DNA from: an uncultured Clostridia bacterium
Lineage (GTDB): Bacteria; Bacillota; Clostridia; Christensenellales; Borkfalkiaceae
Length of the DNA: 64,000 nt
Reading direction: 5' to 3'
Assembly: GCA_947626685.1 (NCBI GenBank)
Contig: CANQTD010000006.1
Coordinates: 28,533 to 92,532, forward strand
The notes under the pieces were generated by a model, which saw only the letters and a list, made by a program, of their open reading frames with translations, made no database searches and was not told where the DNA came from. Positions 34,793 through 44,601 of this stretch are shown piece by piece (position 1 is the stretch's first letter; every line of letters starts with the position of its first letter). The translations under genes were made by a program, and so were the position numbers.

Positions 34793-35818
34793 ATGGGAGT
34801 TTGGTCTGCATCGATTGACGGAAATGATACAGCAGCAGATTTGAAAATAGAATATTCTATTCTTTTTGGGAAATATGACGTTGAAACGGCAGTTCAGAAA
34901 TTGGATGCATACGTGAAAGCCAATAACGGCGAAGATGAATATAAGGTTTATGTCTACTCAGTCGCGCGGTATATGTGGAAGCACGGTATCTTAACCGAAG
35001 AGATGAAAAAGCGGGCTTTGAATTTGATTGAGAATGACGATCTGCATGAGTATGTGGAGGTCGGCCAGCCCCTTCTGCGCCAAAGAGAAAAGGTTTTGGC
35101 GCAGCTGAAAAATATGTTATCCTCCCCGCAACCTAGCAAAAAGGACATCAAGCTTGAAATCAACCCCAATCGTTTTTTGGAAGTAGGAGATATTGTCTCT
35201 TTGAAATTGCATGAATCCGGTCAATATATCCTGCTTCAAAAGGTATATGATAGTGTTGGAGCGGGTTCGTCAATCGAGAAAGACATGAAAAATATTTATC
35301 CATATTTTCTTTTGCTGGATTATTTTTCCGATCGAGAACCGACATTGGATGACGCGATGAATAGTAAACCCGCAAAATATACTTCTATTGAGTACAGCTA
35401 CGAACTGCAGGGGAAAAAGCCGGTAGCGCAACGTAATGAGATTGTAAAGAATTATGTGTTCTTTTGCGAGGGAAGATCCTTTCATTTTGCAAGGAGAAAG
35501 TATCGGGTTCTCGGAAATCTTGAGCCTAAAATCAACTATATTATTCCGAGAAGGGAATTGGAAATTTGCAATCTTTGGCGGCAAGATGATGAGCGGCAAA
35601 TGCTGAAGGCAATAAGAGGTGAGTATTTTCTTGATGTGGAAACATTCGCGATGAGCAATTATAAAGCTTTGAGATGGCTCTATGATCACGAAGATAAAGC
35701 ATTATTAAAAGCTTTTAAAGAAGCACAGACAATGTTAGGTGAAGAGAAAAAATATTATGAAATAATTAATTATCTCATTTCAAATGGATATCGAAATGAA
35801 TCTTGGAAAGACAGATGA
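34793..35818 (+). CDS. Presumed immunity protein with DUF4259-like N-terminus
   Basis: A 341-residue soluble protein, 15 bases after the toxin stop with ribosome site AAAGGAG. The N-terminus MGVWSASIDGNDTAADLK matches the DUF4259 pattern (MG.W....NDTA.D), common in immunity genes next to polymorphic toxins. The remaining 250 residues are charged and helical with no family I recognise. Position directly behind a toxin tip argues that it neutralises the GIY-YIG-like nuclease. The gene is AT-rich like the toxin, suggesting they moved together. The pairing is inference. Confidence 0.7.
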   Translation: MGVWSASIDGNDTAADLKIEYSILFGKYDVETAVQKLDAYVKANNGEDEYKVYVYSVARYMWKHGILTEEMKKRALNLIENDDLHEYVEVGQPLLRQREKVLAQLKNMLSSPQPSKKDIKLEINPNRFLEVGDIVSLKLHESGQYILLQKVYDSVGAGSSIEKDMKNIYPYFLLLDYFSDREPTLDDAMNSKPAKYTSIEYSYELQGKKPVAQRNEIVKNYVFFCEGRSFHFARRKYRVLGNLEPKINYIIPRRELEICNLWRQDDERQMLKAIRGEYFLDVETFAMSNYKALRWLYDHEDKALLKAFKEAQTMLGEEKKYYEIINYLISNGYRNESWKDR

Positions 35819-35876
35819 TGTACTATTCTCTCAACTAAGCTAATGAGGTATATGATAATTTATAAATAGTAGAACT

Positions 35877-36050
35877 CTACAGCCGACTTGCAAAACATAT
35901 GAAGAAAAATTATGTATTTTCAAAGAACAACCGGATATATTATGCGCCAAATTTTATGAAAAGTAGACTTCAGGCGAAATCGTTGCATGTAATACCGATA
36001 TACCATATAAAAAATATGAAGCTTTCATGAATTTCTTGTGCATGCATTAG
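35877..36050 (+). pseudogene. Decayed coding remnant after the immunity gene
   Basis: A frame with an internal stop and normal-looking protein on both sides: EEKLCIFKEQPDILCAKFYEK, stop, TSGEIVACNTDIPYKKYEAF. It ends at 36050. It lacks a start and is AT-rich. It is probably a dead second immunity-type or toxin-tip gene, as often found behind such cassettes; identity is not recognised. Confidence 0.3.
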
Positions 36051-36096
36051 GATAAAAAGAATATTATAGCGGTTAGTCAGTAACAAGATATCTTTT

Positions 36097-36130
36097 AACA
36101 CTCCGAAGTTTAAATTTCGGAGTGTTTTTT
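36097..36130 (+). terminator. Terminator of the toxin-immunity unit
   Basis: Stem AACACTCCGAA / TTCGGAGTGTT followed by T5. A second perfect 36-base palindrome follows at 36155-36190 (AGTAAAGGCGGAAGTAAA and its complement, no loop). Confidence 0.7.
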
Positions 36131-36213
36131 GAGAGCTTATAGCGTCATAATCATAGTAAAGGCGGAAGTAAATTTACTTCCGCCTTTACTATAATAGTGC
36201 AAAATCGGAAAAA

Positions 36214-36499
36214 ATGACCGATGTTGTACGGCGTATTTCAGGTATAATATTTACAAACCCAAATATTGTACACTGCCTGTCTCACACAAAAATTATAGCG
36301 GTTCGTCGGCAACATAATGATCAAGAAAAATTAGGAGAAAATTCAAAAGTATTTTTACAACTTCATACCTCCTTGCGGTTATATTGTTAGTGCACGCATT
36401 GATAAAAATCAGGATGATCCACGGCATAAGGAGGGAAACCATCTGATATATGATTGTGACCCGAATGAATTTCAGAACTTTCTGAATCAATATCTTTGA
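36214..36499 (+). pseudogene. Frameshifted remnant, possibly a former immunity gene
   Basis: An ATG-initiated frame (36214-36390) passes through VRRQHNDQEKLGENSK and then loses sense. A second frame from 36335 takes over with KYFYNFIPPCGYIVSARID, then NHLIYDCDPNEFQNFL and a stop at 36499. One frameshift near 36345 would join them into a protein of about 90 residues. Family unknown. The remaining 36500-36700 holds no gene I can support. Confidence 0.35.
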
Positions 36500-36701
36500 T
36501 AGGTTATGAGTCAGGTTGAAGAAATAAAAGTTTATAAACGGTCATTTTTATCATCGGTATAACGCAAGCCCTGCGGGAATACCTCGCGTTATAAGCACGA
36601 CGCTATGGAATAGAACGCTCGTGCGCTGACACAAAGTGACGGAGTGTGTTCACTTCAAAACCCTAAGCGCTACTTGGCAAAACAACAAACACCCTCTTTG
36701 A

Positions 36702-36736
36702 GAAAACGGGTCCCGAATGTTCGGGACCCGTTTTTC
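36702..36736 (-). terminator. Terminator of the giant lipoprotein/MoxR operon
   Basis: GAAAACGGGTCCCGA / TCGGGACCCGTTTTTC with loop ATGT, T/A-rich on both flanks, 28 bases beyond the last stop of the operon. Confidence 0.75.
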
Positions 36737-36763
36737 GTAATTGAGATCTGATCTCTTTGCTGT

Positions 36764-39700
36764 TTAGCTGCGGCGGGTGACGTCTGCCGAAAGGGTGCCG
36801 TCCTCTCCCTTCTTGATGGTGATGTCGAATACCGTGCCGTTCGTCGTCGTGACGGTGTGCAGATCAGAGCCTTCCTCGTGCTGATCGCCGTCACCTTCCA
36901 CATAATACAGTCTCCTGCCATAGTAGATGCAGTAGATCGTGCCGTCTTTCGACATATCGACATAGGACCCGCTGAGATCGTAGACGGTATCCATGTCGAT
37001 CTTCTCCACGGTAACGCTCTCGAAGAAGGGAACCGTGGTCTGTTCGGGAGCCTCTTCCGAGCCCTCGCCGTCTTCGCCGGGATCCGCATCGTCTGCCCCG
37101 CCGACCTCTTCGGGTGCACGGTCGACAAATTTGAGCACGTAGTAGGTCGTGGTAAGGATGCGTCCGCTGTCCACGCCCGCTGCGTCGGTGTCGAGATGTT
37201 CACGGGTACGGACGATGAAGTAGACTTTCCCTTCGAATACCGCAAGGCTGTCAAACGTGAGCTCCGCGTCGCCCTCCTTCACCGCCACGTTCCAAACATA
37301 TCCCGCGCTGGCACTTTGGCCTGCGATGGTGCGCTCGACGGTGATCTCGTAGCTGTCGGCTTTGAGCGTCTGGACCCGCGCGCAGGAGGCAAGGACAAAG
37401 GAATCCGTATCGAAGTAGCTGTTCTCCGTGATCAAGAAATAGAACTTGTAGGTGTTCCCCTCGCCGTCCGCTTTTTCGACGACATAATAGCCGAAACGCT
37501 CGTCAAACTCATATTTCACATGTTCGAATGAGGTGATCTGCGTGCCGTCGTCGAAGGTAACAGGCACGATCCCGAAGGTCACGTCGAGGTACCGCTCCAC
37601 CACCTCGCCTTCTTTATCATATTCGGCAGTAATGGTGATGTAGCCGTAATCATTCGTATTGAGATTGGGCGTGCCGCCGCCAAAGAGCTGCATGAGCATG
37701 CTGAGCACATAGTAGTCGTTGTAATAAGCATCGTTGACGTAGGAAGCAATACTGCGCATGCTCGTGACTTTATAGGAATTCCCCGACTCGCCATTGTAGG
37801 TCACATCGATATCGAAACGATAGGTACCGATCAGAACATAGAGCACGGACTTTGCGTCCTCTCCCTCGCCGACGAGTTCACGCACAACGATGCAGGACAG
37901 GGGATCTTTGAGCCCTTCCATCGCGACCGAACCGCGCACGGTGAACTCCTCAGTGCCCGTAGGCTGGAAGGTGAGGGCGCCGAGAGGCACCTTTTCCACC
38001 TCCGAGTTATCCAATTCCGTGAGCACGGGATAGTCGTCTTTGGTCGCCTCTTCGCGGCCGAAGTTGATGGGATAGCCGTTGTTATCGATATAGGTAGTGC
38101 CTTCGAAGTCGATGGTCTCTTCAAAGCGGCCGATGTTCTTGGCGACAAACCCATATATGTTTGCGTTTTCGTTGTCGGAATCGCGGAGATAGACCGTGAT
38201 CTCGCCCTCGCTGTCAAGGGTGTAGTAGTAGCGCGTCTCCCCGTCCATGATCATAAAGCCGTACTTCGAGAAGCGCAAAGAGCGAAGGCCGGGGGTGTAG
38301 TAGGCGCGCTCGGTGTAGGAGAGCTGCTCGATGGTCCCCTTTTCGTTGTTGTAGCGATAGATCGACGCGTCGGTGCCCGCACTGTTCACATAGTAGAGGA
38401 GATCATCGGTGATAATGATATAAGTTCCCCTTTCAAGTGCGCCCGTCATGGTGTATCTGACCGCAGAGCCGCGCCCGTCGGGAATGAGGACGGACCAGTC
38501 GGCCTGATTGACATAGCTGCGGACGACCTCTTCCTGCTCAACGATGAATACATAGTATCCCGTGGTAGAGGTCACGGCATAGATGCCGAGTACGCCTGTG
38601 AGGTTCGTTTTGGCGCCCTTGTCGTCCTCATACTCCAAGATGCACTCGCCGTCTTCCAAACGGTAGGTACCCTCTCCGATCTTCGTGCGCTCGCCATCGA
38701 CGATGTCGTACACGGTGACTTTGCCGTATCCGTCCAGTTCGAAGGTGCAGCCGAACTCCTGATTGTTGAAATAGAGATACGTTCTCGCCTCGGCTCCGCG
38801 AAGGGTGAAGTTCTTGCCATTGACGTCGAAGATATGAGAGACTTCTTCGGCTGTAAATTGGATCTCGTTTTCGGCGGAGACGACGTATCTGCCCGTCACC
38901 TCGTTGCCTTCGGCGTCCACATAGGTCGCCTGATAGGAGAAGCCGTCGAGGGTGAGCGAGCCGTCCTTTTCGGAGGTCAGCTCGGTGGCGATATCCCGAT
39001 TGAAGCGGGTGAAGTAGCTTGCGCTCGACGTGGAGAGGATCATGAAGTCGAATTGCTCCGAACCGCCCGTTTCCTTGAAGGTATAGACCGTAGGAGCGCC
39101 TTCCTCTGTGCCCTCCTTCTCCTCATACGTTCCCTCCACGACGACAGGTACGCTCTCCTCGCCCTCTTCTGCTGCGGGAGTCGTGGTGAGCGTTGCGCCG
39201 CCCTTGCCGTCGAAGGAAAGCTGAACGGATCTGTCCGCCACACCCGCGGCGGTGCGCTCGGAGATCGTGCCGAAGAATTTATCCAGCAAGAGGAAAGTCT
39301 TGCCGCTCTCGTTGAGCTCAAAGTAGAGATAACCCGCGTCACCCGTAACGCGAATGACATTTTCATGGTCTGTGACTGTGTTGTAAACGCCTGCCACGGT
39401 CACGCCATCGGCATCCGTATAGACCGCAAAGCCGCCGACAAGGGTCAGGGTCGCACCGGTAGAATCCCCTTTGCCCGTGTATTGCTCGTCGAATTCAGAG
39501 GTCTCGGGATCCCCCTCCACATAGGTCACGGAGTACCAGTAGGTGACATTGTAATCAGAGGCCACACCCGTGGAGTAAATGAAGGACTTTACTTTGAGCA
39601 CGTCGATGGGCCCGACGAGCTCCTCTTCGGTCTCGAAGCGGGTTGTGACCGTGAACTGATACAGCCCCGCCTGATCAACGACATTGCCCTCTGCGACCTT

Positions 39701-41794
39701 CACATAGGTGCGCTGGGGAGTATAGCCGTAGAGAGAGGCAAGTCCCGCCTCCGCATCGTCGATGACGAGCATGGGCGTGTAGTAAGTACTCGTCTCGTCC
39801 TTATAGTAGTACTCCGCATATCCCAACTGCTTCTCCTCGAACACAAGGGAATCGGCCGTGGAATAGACGCGGAAGAGGCGCTTGGTTTGATTGTTCCCGT
39901 AGAAGGTGATGAGGTTGCCGCCGAGCACGGAAGAGCCGGACAGGACATAGTGGCCCCTCTCCGTGGAGCCGGATCCTGAGTAGATGGCGTTGCAGGCGCC
40001 ATCGAGCTCGAGCGTTGCCCCGTTCGCAGCGGTATAGGTGTTGTCGAGCGAGGAGTTGTAAGTGATATAGCCTAAACCCGAACCGAGGTCTACGAGCTTA
40101 AAGGTGCCCGCAAGCCTGCCGTTCGACGCGGAATAGAGAAGGAGTTCATCGTCCTCCAACACGCGGTAGATGTAGCTCGTCGTGCCTGTATCCGTCCTCA
40201 TGGACGCATTGCCGAATCCATCGAGCGTGATCTGATAGTAGATATAGTGGACAACATCGCCCTCGTCGATCGTGTCCGTCGTCATCGGGCTGATGGCGTA
40301 CCGTCTCATCTCGCCGTACCCGAGCTCTTTCTCGTTGCGCTCGAGGAACACTCTGATCTGCGAGCCGTCCTGTAACTGGACATAGCCCAAGAGATAGCAC
40401 ACCTCGCCCGCCGCCGGCCCGGTGGTATAGGTCACTCTGTAAAATCCGTCATCATCGACGTAGTAGGTGCCCTTGCTCTGCCCCGCACCACCCGCACTCA
40501 GCTGATCGAGGGTGGCGCCGTTATACGCATCGAGCCTGAGCGTCACATTTCCGTAGACGCCTTCGCCGACGACATATTGATAATACATTCTGCCGTCCCG
40601 CAATTCGTCATAATAGACGAAGCCGTCAAAGACAAATTTTCCGCTCAGCGTATCCTTCTCGAGGTCAAAGCTGAAGGAGCGCGCATTGGCATTATATCGG
40701 CCCTGATAGTAGAGCCCGTGACGCAGCAAGATGACATGCTCGGGATCTCTCTCGAGCTGGTAGATGATGTCCTCGCCGCCCACGAGGTCGGCGTATCCCT
40801 TGCTCCACACGGCATAGAGTCTGCCCGAATTGCTCAGCGTAACGGTGTCCTCACCGGTCACGCCGTCGACGTTCTCCAGCAGCCCATCGATCGCGTTGGC
40901 AGGATATTCTACGTTGCCGTTTTCACTTGTCGACCAACCCTCAAGGAGATATCCCTCCGCCGTGAAGAGGTCGTAAGGAAGGGTAACCGCTTCCCCATAG
41001 TAAAACCGAATGGGCGTTTCCTGTCCCGCGATCCCGTCGGGATAGTTGGGGACGAGAACGACGGTGAGAAGCCGCCTGTTGAAATAGAAGGTATACACGT
41101 TCTGCGCGGGATCCTCGACGAGCGCGTGCGTCGTGTTTTCCTCCTCGTGCGTGGTCCTGTCGAAACCCTTTCTGACCACGTTGGGCGTATAATTGTCCGC
41201 GGGATAGTCATATCCCGTGACCGTTTCGGCGAAGTCGTAGCCGTCGCGGGAAATGTTCTGCTCCCAGATATTCACGGTATAACCGACCTTGTAGCGGGCA
41301 GTGAGCGTGATATCGCTCTCGGGCATCCCCGTCGTCTCGGTGATCGCAGTTCCGCCCAAGAGCCATTCGCCGAATTGCCAGCCCGTGCGGGTGGGAACAT
41401 AGCCTTCAACCGCGGCGAGGATCTTTTCTCCCGCTTTGAGGCGGATCGCAGGGGCAGAAGAGAGCTGCCCTGCACCGGCGTCGAGCGTGACCGCATAGTT
41501 CTTGGTCCATTTCGCATAGTAGGTCTTGCTCTCTGACACCGTGACCGAAGAGACCGCCTCGCCTGAGAAGGCGGCATCTTCATACCATCCGTCAAAGGCA
41601 TAGCCCTCCCTCTCGGGCGTGGGAAGCGTGATCTGATCGCCCTCTTCCGCCGAGATGGCCTCAATGGGAGTGCCGCCGTTGGTCACAAACTTCAAACGGA
41701 TGCCGTCCGGCGTGCATGCGGCAAATGCCATGCAAAACGCGCCTATCAGGGCGAGCATCAAGCAAATCAAAAGATTCCGTTTCAGTTTTTTCAT
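36764..41794 (-). CDS. Giant InlB-repeat lipoprotein (last gene of the MoxR operon)
   Basis: A 1676-residue predicted surface lipoprotein: signal with lipobox AFAAC (C27). Residues about 35-330 contain InlB/Listeria-Bacteroides repeats (for example EGYAFDGWYEDAAFSG...TYYAKWTK and a second ending KGYADLVGG). The remaining 1300 residues are rich in Tyr, Gly and Asp with repeating short beta units (GKYDVDDDGFYRVTYT-like, GTYRLEDGECILEYEDDKG, GTYEEKEGT), apparently many related beta-hairpin modules. There is no membrane anchor at the C-terminus. ATG 41794 follows AAGGAG at good spacing. It starts just after the 928-residue BspA-like lipoprotein gene. Function is probably adhesion or binding at the cell surface; no catalytic motif was seen. 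Confidence 0.8.
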   Translation of the reverse strand: MKKLKRNLLICLMLALIGAFCMAFAACTPDGIRLKFVTNGGTPIEAISAEEGDQITLPTPEREGYAFDGWYEDAAFSGEAVSSVTVSESKTYYAKWTKNYAVTLDAGAGQLSSAPAIRLKAGEKILAAVEGYVPTRTGWQFGEWLLGGTAITETTGMPESDITLTARYKVGYTVNIWEQNISRDGYDFAETVTGYDYPADNYTPNVVRKGFDRTTHEEENTTHALVEDPAQNVYTFYFNRRLLTVVLVPNYPDGIAGQETPIRFYYGEAVTLPYDLFTAEGYLLEGWSTSENGNVEYPANAIDGLLENVDGVTGEDTVTLSNSGRLYAVWSKGYADLVGGEDIIYQLERDPEHVILLRHGLYYQGRYNANARSFSFDLEKDTLSGKFVFDGFVYYDELRDGRMYYQYVVGEGVYGNVTLRLDAYNGATLDQLSAGGAGQSKGTYYVDDDGFYRVTYTTGPAAGEVCYLLGYVQLQDGSQIRVFLERNEKELGYGEMRRYAISPMTTDTIDEGDVVHYIYYQITLDGFGNASMRTDTGTTSYIYRVLEDDELLLYSASNGRLAGTFKLVDLGSGLGYITYNSSLDNTYTAANGATLELDGACNAIYSGSGSTERGHYVLSGSSVLGGNLITFYGNNQTKRLFRVYSTADSLVFEEKQLGYAEYYYKDETSTYYTPMLVIDDAEAGLASLYGYTPQRTYVKVAEGNVVDQAGLYQFTVTTRFETEEELVGPIDVLKVKSFIYSTGVASDYNVTYWYSVTYVEGDPETSEFDEQYTGKGDSTGATLTLVGGFAVYTDADGVTVAGVYNTVTDHENVIRVTGDAGYLYFELNESGKTFLLLDKFFGTISERTAAGVADRSVQLSFDGKGGATLTTTPAAEEGEESVPVVVEGTYEEKEGTEEGAPTVYTFKETGGSEQFDFMILSTSSASYFTRFNRDIATELTSEKDGSLTLDGFSYQATYVDAEGNEVTGRYVVSAENEIQFTAEEVSHIFDVNGKNFTLRGAEARTYLYFNNQEFGCTFELDGYGKVTVYDIVDGERTKIGEGTYRLEDGECILEYEDDKGAKTNLTGVLGIYAVTSTTGYYVFIVEQEEVVRSYVNQADWSVLIPDGRGSAVRYTMTGALERGTYIIITDDLLYYVNSAGTDASIYRYNNEKGTIEQLSYTERAYYTPGLRSLRFSKYGFMIMDGETRYYYTLDSEGEITVYLRDSDNENANIYGFVAKNIGRFEETIDFEGTTYIDNNGYPINFGREEATKDDYPVLTELDNSEVEKVPLGALTFQPTGTEEFTVRGSVAMEGLKDPLSCIVVRELVGEGEDAKSVLYVLIGTYRFDIDVTYNGESGNSYKVTSMRSIASYVNDAYYNDYYVLSMLMQLFGGGTPNLNTNDYGYITITAEYDKEGEVVERYLDVTFGIVPVTFDDGTQITSFEHVKYEFDERFGYYVVEKADGEGNTYKFYFLITENSYFDTDSFVLASCARVQTLKADSYEITVERTIAGQSASAGYVWNVAVKEGDAELTFDSLAVFEGKVYFIVRTREHLDTDAAGVDSGRILTTTYYVLKFVDRAPEEVGGADDADPGEDGEGSEEAPEQTTVPFFESVTVEKIDMDTVYDLSGSYVDMSKDGTIYCIYYGRRLYYVEGDGDQHEEGSDLHTVTTTNGTVFDITIKKGEDGTLSADVTRRS

Positions 41795-41814
41795 GAAAGT
41801 TTCTCCTTTTTTGT

Positions 41815-44601
41815 TCATTGTGCATCGGGTATACTTTCGGAGGGCGCATAGACGGCATAGAACGTCGCAGCCTCCGTAAGGGTCATGAGATCGGACATCG
41901 TAATGTCTGCCGTGCCGCCCTCTTCCGCGGCCCAGCCGAGGAAGTCATAGCCTGCGCGGAAGGGAACGCCTCCCGTTGCGGGCGACATGGCGTTTTCGAG
42001 CTTCGCCGTGTCCACGGAGACGACATAGCCCTCCTCCGAGATCTCCGCGCCCCAGAATACGGGACGGAAAGAAGGATTCCATCTGAGCCCCCAGCCCGCG
42101 GGAACTTCATCAAACGGCGTATAGAACGTCGCGCGCGAGCAGCCGAAGAAGGCATACTGGCCGATCGTTTCGAGGGATCCGGGCAAGACGGCCGAAGTGA
42201 GCTCGCTGCATGCGAAGAAGGCATAGGCGCCGATCTCTTCGAGAGAGGTGGGCAAGGCGAGCGTTGTGATCGGGCTATACGCGAAGGCGAGCGGCCCGAT
42301 CTCCTTCAGATCCTTACCGAAGCGGACCTCGCCCAGCTGGATACAGCTCAGGAAAGCGCCCGTCCCGATCCGCTCGACAGACTCGGGAAGATCGAGAGAA
42401 GTGATGTTGGAATAGAAGAAGGCATAGTTCCCGATCTCCTTGATCCCCTCGTGGATCGTGAGTTGGCTGATAAAGCTATGCCCGAACGCGCTATCGCCGA
42501 TGGAGACCACGGAGGAAGGGATCTCAAGCTCCTGTAAGAAATTCAGATGGAAGGCGGCTGTGCCGACCGACTCGAGCCCCTCGTTGAGCCGAAGCGTGCT
42601 GATCCCGCAACTGAAGAACGCAAAGTCCCCTATCGTCTTTACCTGCGTGGCAGATAAATCGACCGTCGTCAGCACGTCGCATTGGTAAAAGGCGCCGTAG
42701 CCGATCCGGGTGAGCGCTTCGGGGAAATTGACGCTGCCGAGCGCCACACACTGGAAGAAGGTGTAGTCCTCGATCGCGGCAAGATTCATATTGAGGCTCA
42801 CCGCCAAGAGATTCTGGCAGTTCATGAACGCCGCAGTGCCGATATAGCGCACCCGCGCGAGGTTATCGATGTTCTGGATATTCTGGTTGTTATAGAAGCA
42901 ATAGTCGGCAATGCCGCGCACGCTTTCCTTGAGCGTCACGGCGATGGTCGTGCGGGAATCGTCATATCCGACCGCCCAATCCCCCGCATAGATGATGCCG
43001 TAGGCGTCGGACGAGCCGTAGAGCGCAGTCCCGTAAAAGGCGTCCGCCCCGATGCGGGTCACGGTTGCGGGCACGAGATACTCGGGGTTGAGCGAGTTGT
43101 TGTCGACGGCGGTGCAATTATAGAACGCATAATTTCCGATCGTTGTGAGTTTCCTCCCGAGGTTGACCACGCGAAGGAGACCGCACCCGTAAAATGCGCC
43201 CGCGCCGAGCGTATCCAAGAGGGAATCTTCGGGAACGGTGAAACGGTAAAGGACGCTGCATCCGTAGAAGGCATACTCCCCGATATACTTGACCGAAGCG
43301 GGGAAATTCGCCACGCTCAAGTTGGGGCACCCCGACGTTTCATCCGTGTAGAACACCTGTGCGGCGATCCCTACGGTCCCCTCGCGGAGATCGTTTTGGC
43401 CGATCTCCGTAAGCCCCTCAAGCGTCTCCTCAGAAACTGAGACGAGCCATTTGTCCGCATAGGCGAAGCCCTCTTGCCCGGCAAGGAGCGCCGTACCGCG
43501 GAAGGCCTGTACGCCCACGCTCGTCACGCTGTCCGGGATGGTCACATCGGCAAGCGCGGCGTCATTTGAGAAACAGCCCGTGGGCACAGAGACCGTCCCC
43601 GCAGGGAGATCGATCTTCGCAAGACGCGCACACTCCGCAAAGCATTGGAGGCCAAGTTCCAGACTCTCGTAGGATCCCGCAAAGGTGACGGACGCGAGCT
43701 GCTCGTTGTGCAAAAAGGCATAGTTTCCGATCTCCGTAAGCCCAGAGCCGAGGGTGACGGAAGTGAGTTTTGCATTGCGCGTGAAGGCATTCGTGCCGAT
43801 CGATTCCACACTGTCCGGGATGACGACATCCGTGAGCGAAATACAGTTCGAGAAGGCCGCCTCGCCGATGCTCACGATCCCGTCGGGAATGTCGATCTCC
43901 TCGATCGAGGAGCAATAGGCATACATATAGTCGGGAATGGCGTCCATATCCTCCGGGTCGGGGAAGTAGGCCTCTTTCAGGAGCGTGCAGCCCTGAAAAG
44001 CCGCTTCTCCGATCGAAGTGACGGTATCGGGGATCGTGACCGTTGTCAGGGAGATGCAGCTCAAAAACGCGCTCGCGCCGATCGATTGGATATTGCCCTT
44101 GAATTGGACGGAAGTCACTTCCTGATTGTTGCGGAAGGCACCGTCCGCGACCTGTAAAATGGGTTTGCCGCGATAGGTTTCCTCGATGACGACATCTCCC
44201 GCCGAGGAGCGTGCGGACGCAAGCGCCCATGCCGTCCCGTCGTTGATGGAACGGAACGTAAAGCCGTAATCGGCAGGCTTGTAGTAGGAGATGACCTCCG
44301 ACCAATCGGAATGGATGCCCTGCGCTCCCAGCGCGCGCACGCGGATATCATAGTCCCCCTCCGGGCGCGCGGCAAGCGAATAGGATGCGCGGCGCGAACC
44401 GAGAGTCACGGTCACGCCGTTTGCGTCCGTGATCTCGATCTCATAGCTGCGGGCATTTTCCACCTGCGACCAATAGAGATTGTCATCGTCGTCCACATAG
44501 GCATATGCGGGCGTCGGAAGCCGCTCTTCTCCGCACGCCGACACGATGAACGCCGTGCAGAGGAGGATGATTGCCGTCAAAATCGCCGTTTTCTTTTTCA
44601 T
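41815..44601 (-). CDS. BspA-like leucine-rich-repeat lipoprotein
   Basis: A 928-residue predicted lipoprotein (lipobox VSAC, C23). Residues about 30-110 look like a fibronectin-III-type module (NLYWSQVENARSYEIEI ... YDIRVRALGAQGIHSDWSEV). From about 125 to 850 it is a run of LRR_5 (BspA) repeats of about 23 residues, on the pattern L..V.IPDSV.SIG..AF..C. A final InlB-like repeat (AGYDFLGWAAEEGGTADI) is at the C-terminus. Such proteins bind extracellular matrix or other cells in gut and oral bacteria. It overlaps the upstream VWA gene by four bases, tying it tightly to the MoxR/VWA machine. Confidence 0.9.
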   Translation of the reverse strand: MKKKTAILTAIILLCTAFIVSACGEERLPTPAYAYVDDDDNLYWSQVENARSYEIEITDANGVTVTLGSRRASYSLAARPEGDYDIRVRALGAQGIHSDWSEVISYYKPADYGFTFRSINDGTAWALASARSSAGDVVIEETYRGKPILQVADGAFRNNQEVTSVQFKGNIQSIGASAFLSCISLTTVTIPDTVTSIGEAAFQGCTLLKEAYFPDPEDMDAIPDYMYAYCSSIEEIDIPDGIVSIGEAAFSNCISLTDVVIPDSVESIGTNAFTRNAKLTSVTLGSGLTEIGNYAFLHNEQLASVTFAGSYESLELGLQCFAECARLAKIDLPAGTVSVPTGCFSNDAALADVTIPDSVTSVGVQAFRGTALLAGQEGFAYADKWLVSVSEETLEGLTEIGQNDLREGTVGIAAQVFYTDETSGCPNLSVANFPASVKYIGEYAFYGCSVLYRFTVPEDSLLDTLGAGAFYGCGLLRVVNLGRKLTTIGNYAFYNCTAVDNNSLNPEYLVPATVTRIGADAFYGTALYGSSDAYGIIYAGDWAVGYDDSRTTIAVTLKESVRGIADYCFYNNQNIQNIDNLARVRYIGTAAFMNCQNLLAVSLNMNLAAIEDYTFFQCVALGSVNFPEALTRIGYGAFYQCDVLTTVDLSATQVKTIGDFAFFSCGISTLRLNEGLESVGTAAFHLNFLQELEIPSSVVSIGDSAFGHSFISQLTIHEGIKEIGNYAFFYSNITSLDLPESVERIGTGAFLSCIQLGEVRFGKDLKEIGPLAFAYSPITTLALPTSLEEIGAYAFFACSELTSAVLPGSLETIGQYAFFGCSRATFYTPFDEVPAGWGLRWNPSFRPVFWGAEISEEGYVVSVDTAKLENAMSPATGGVPFRAGYDFLGWAAEEGGTADITMSDLMTLTEAATFYAVYAPSESIPDAQ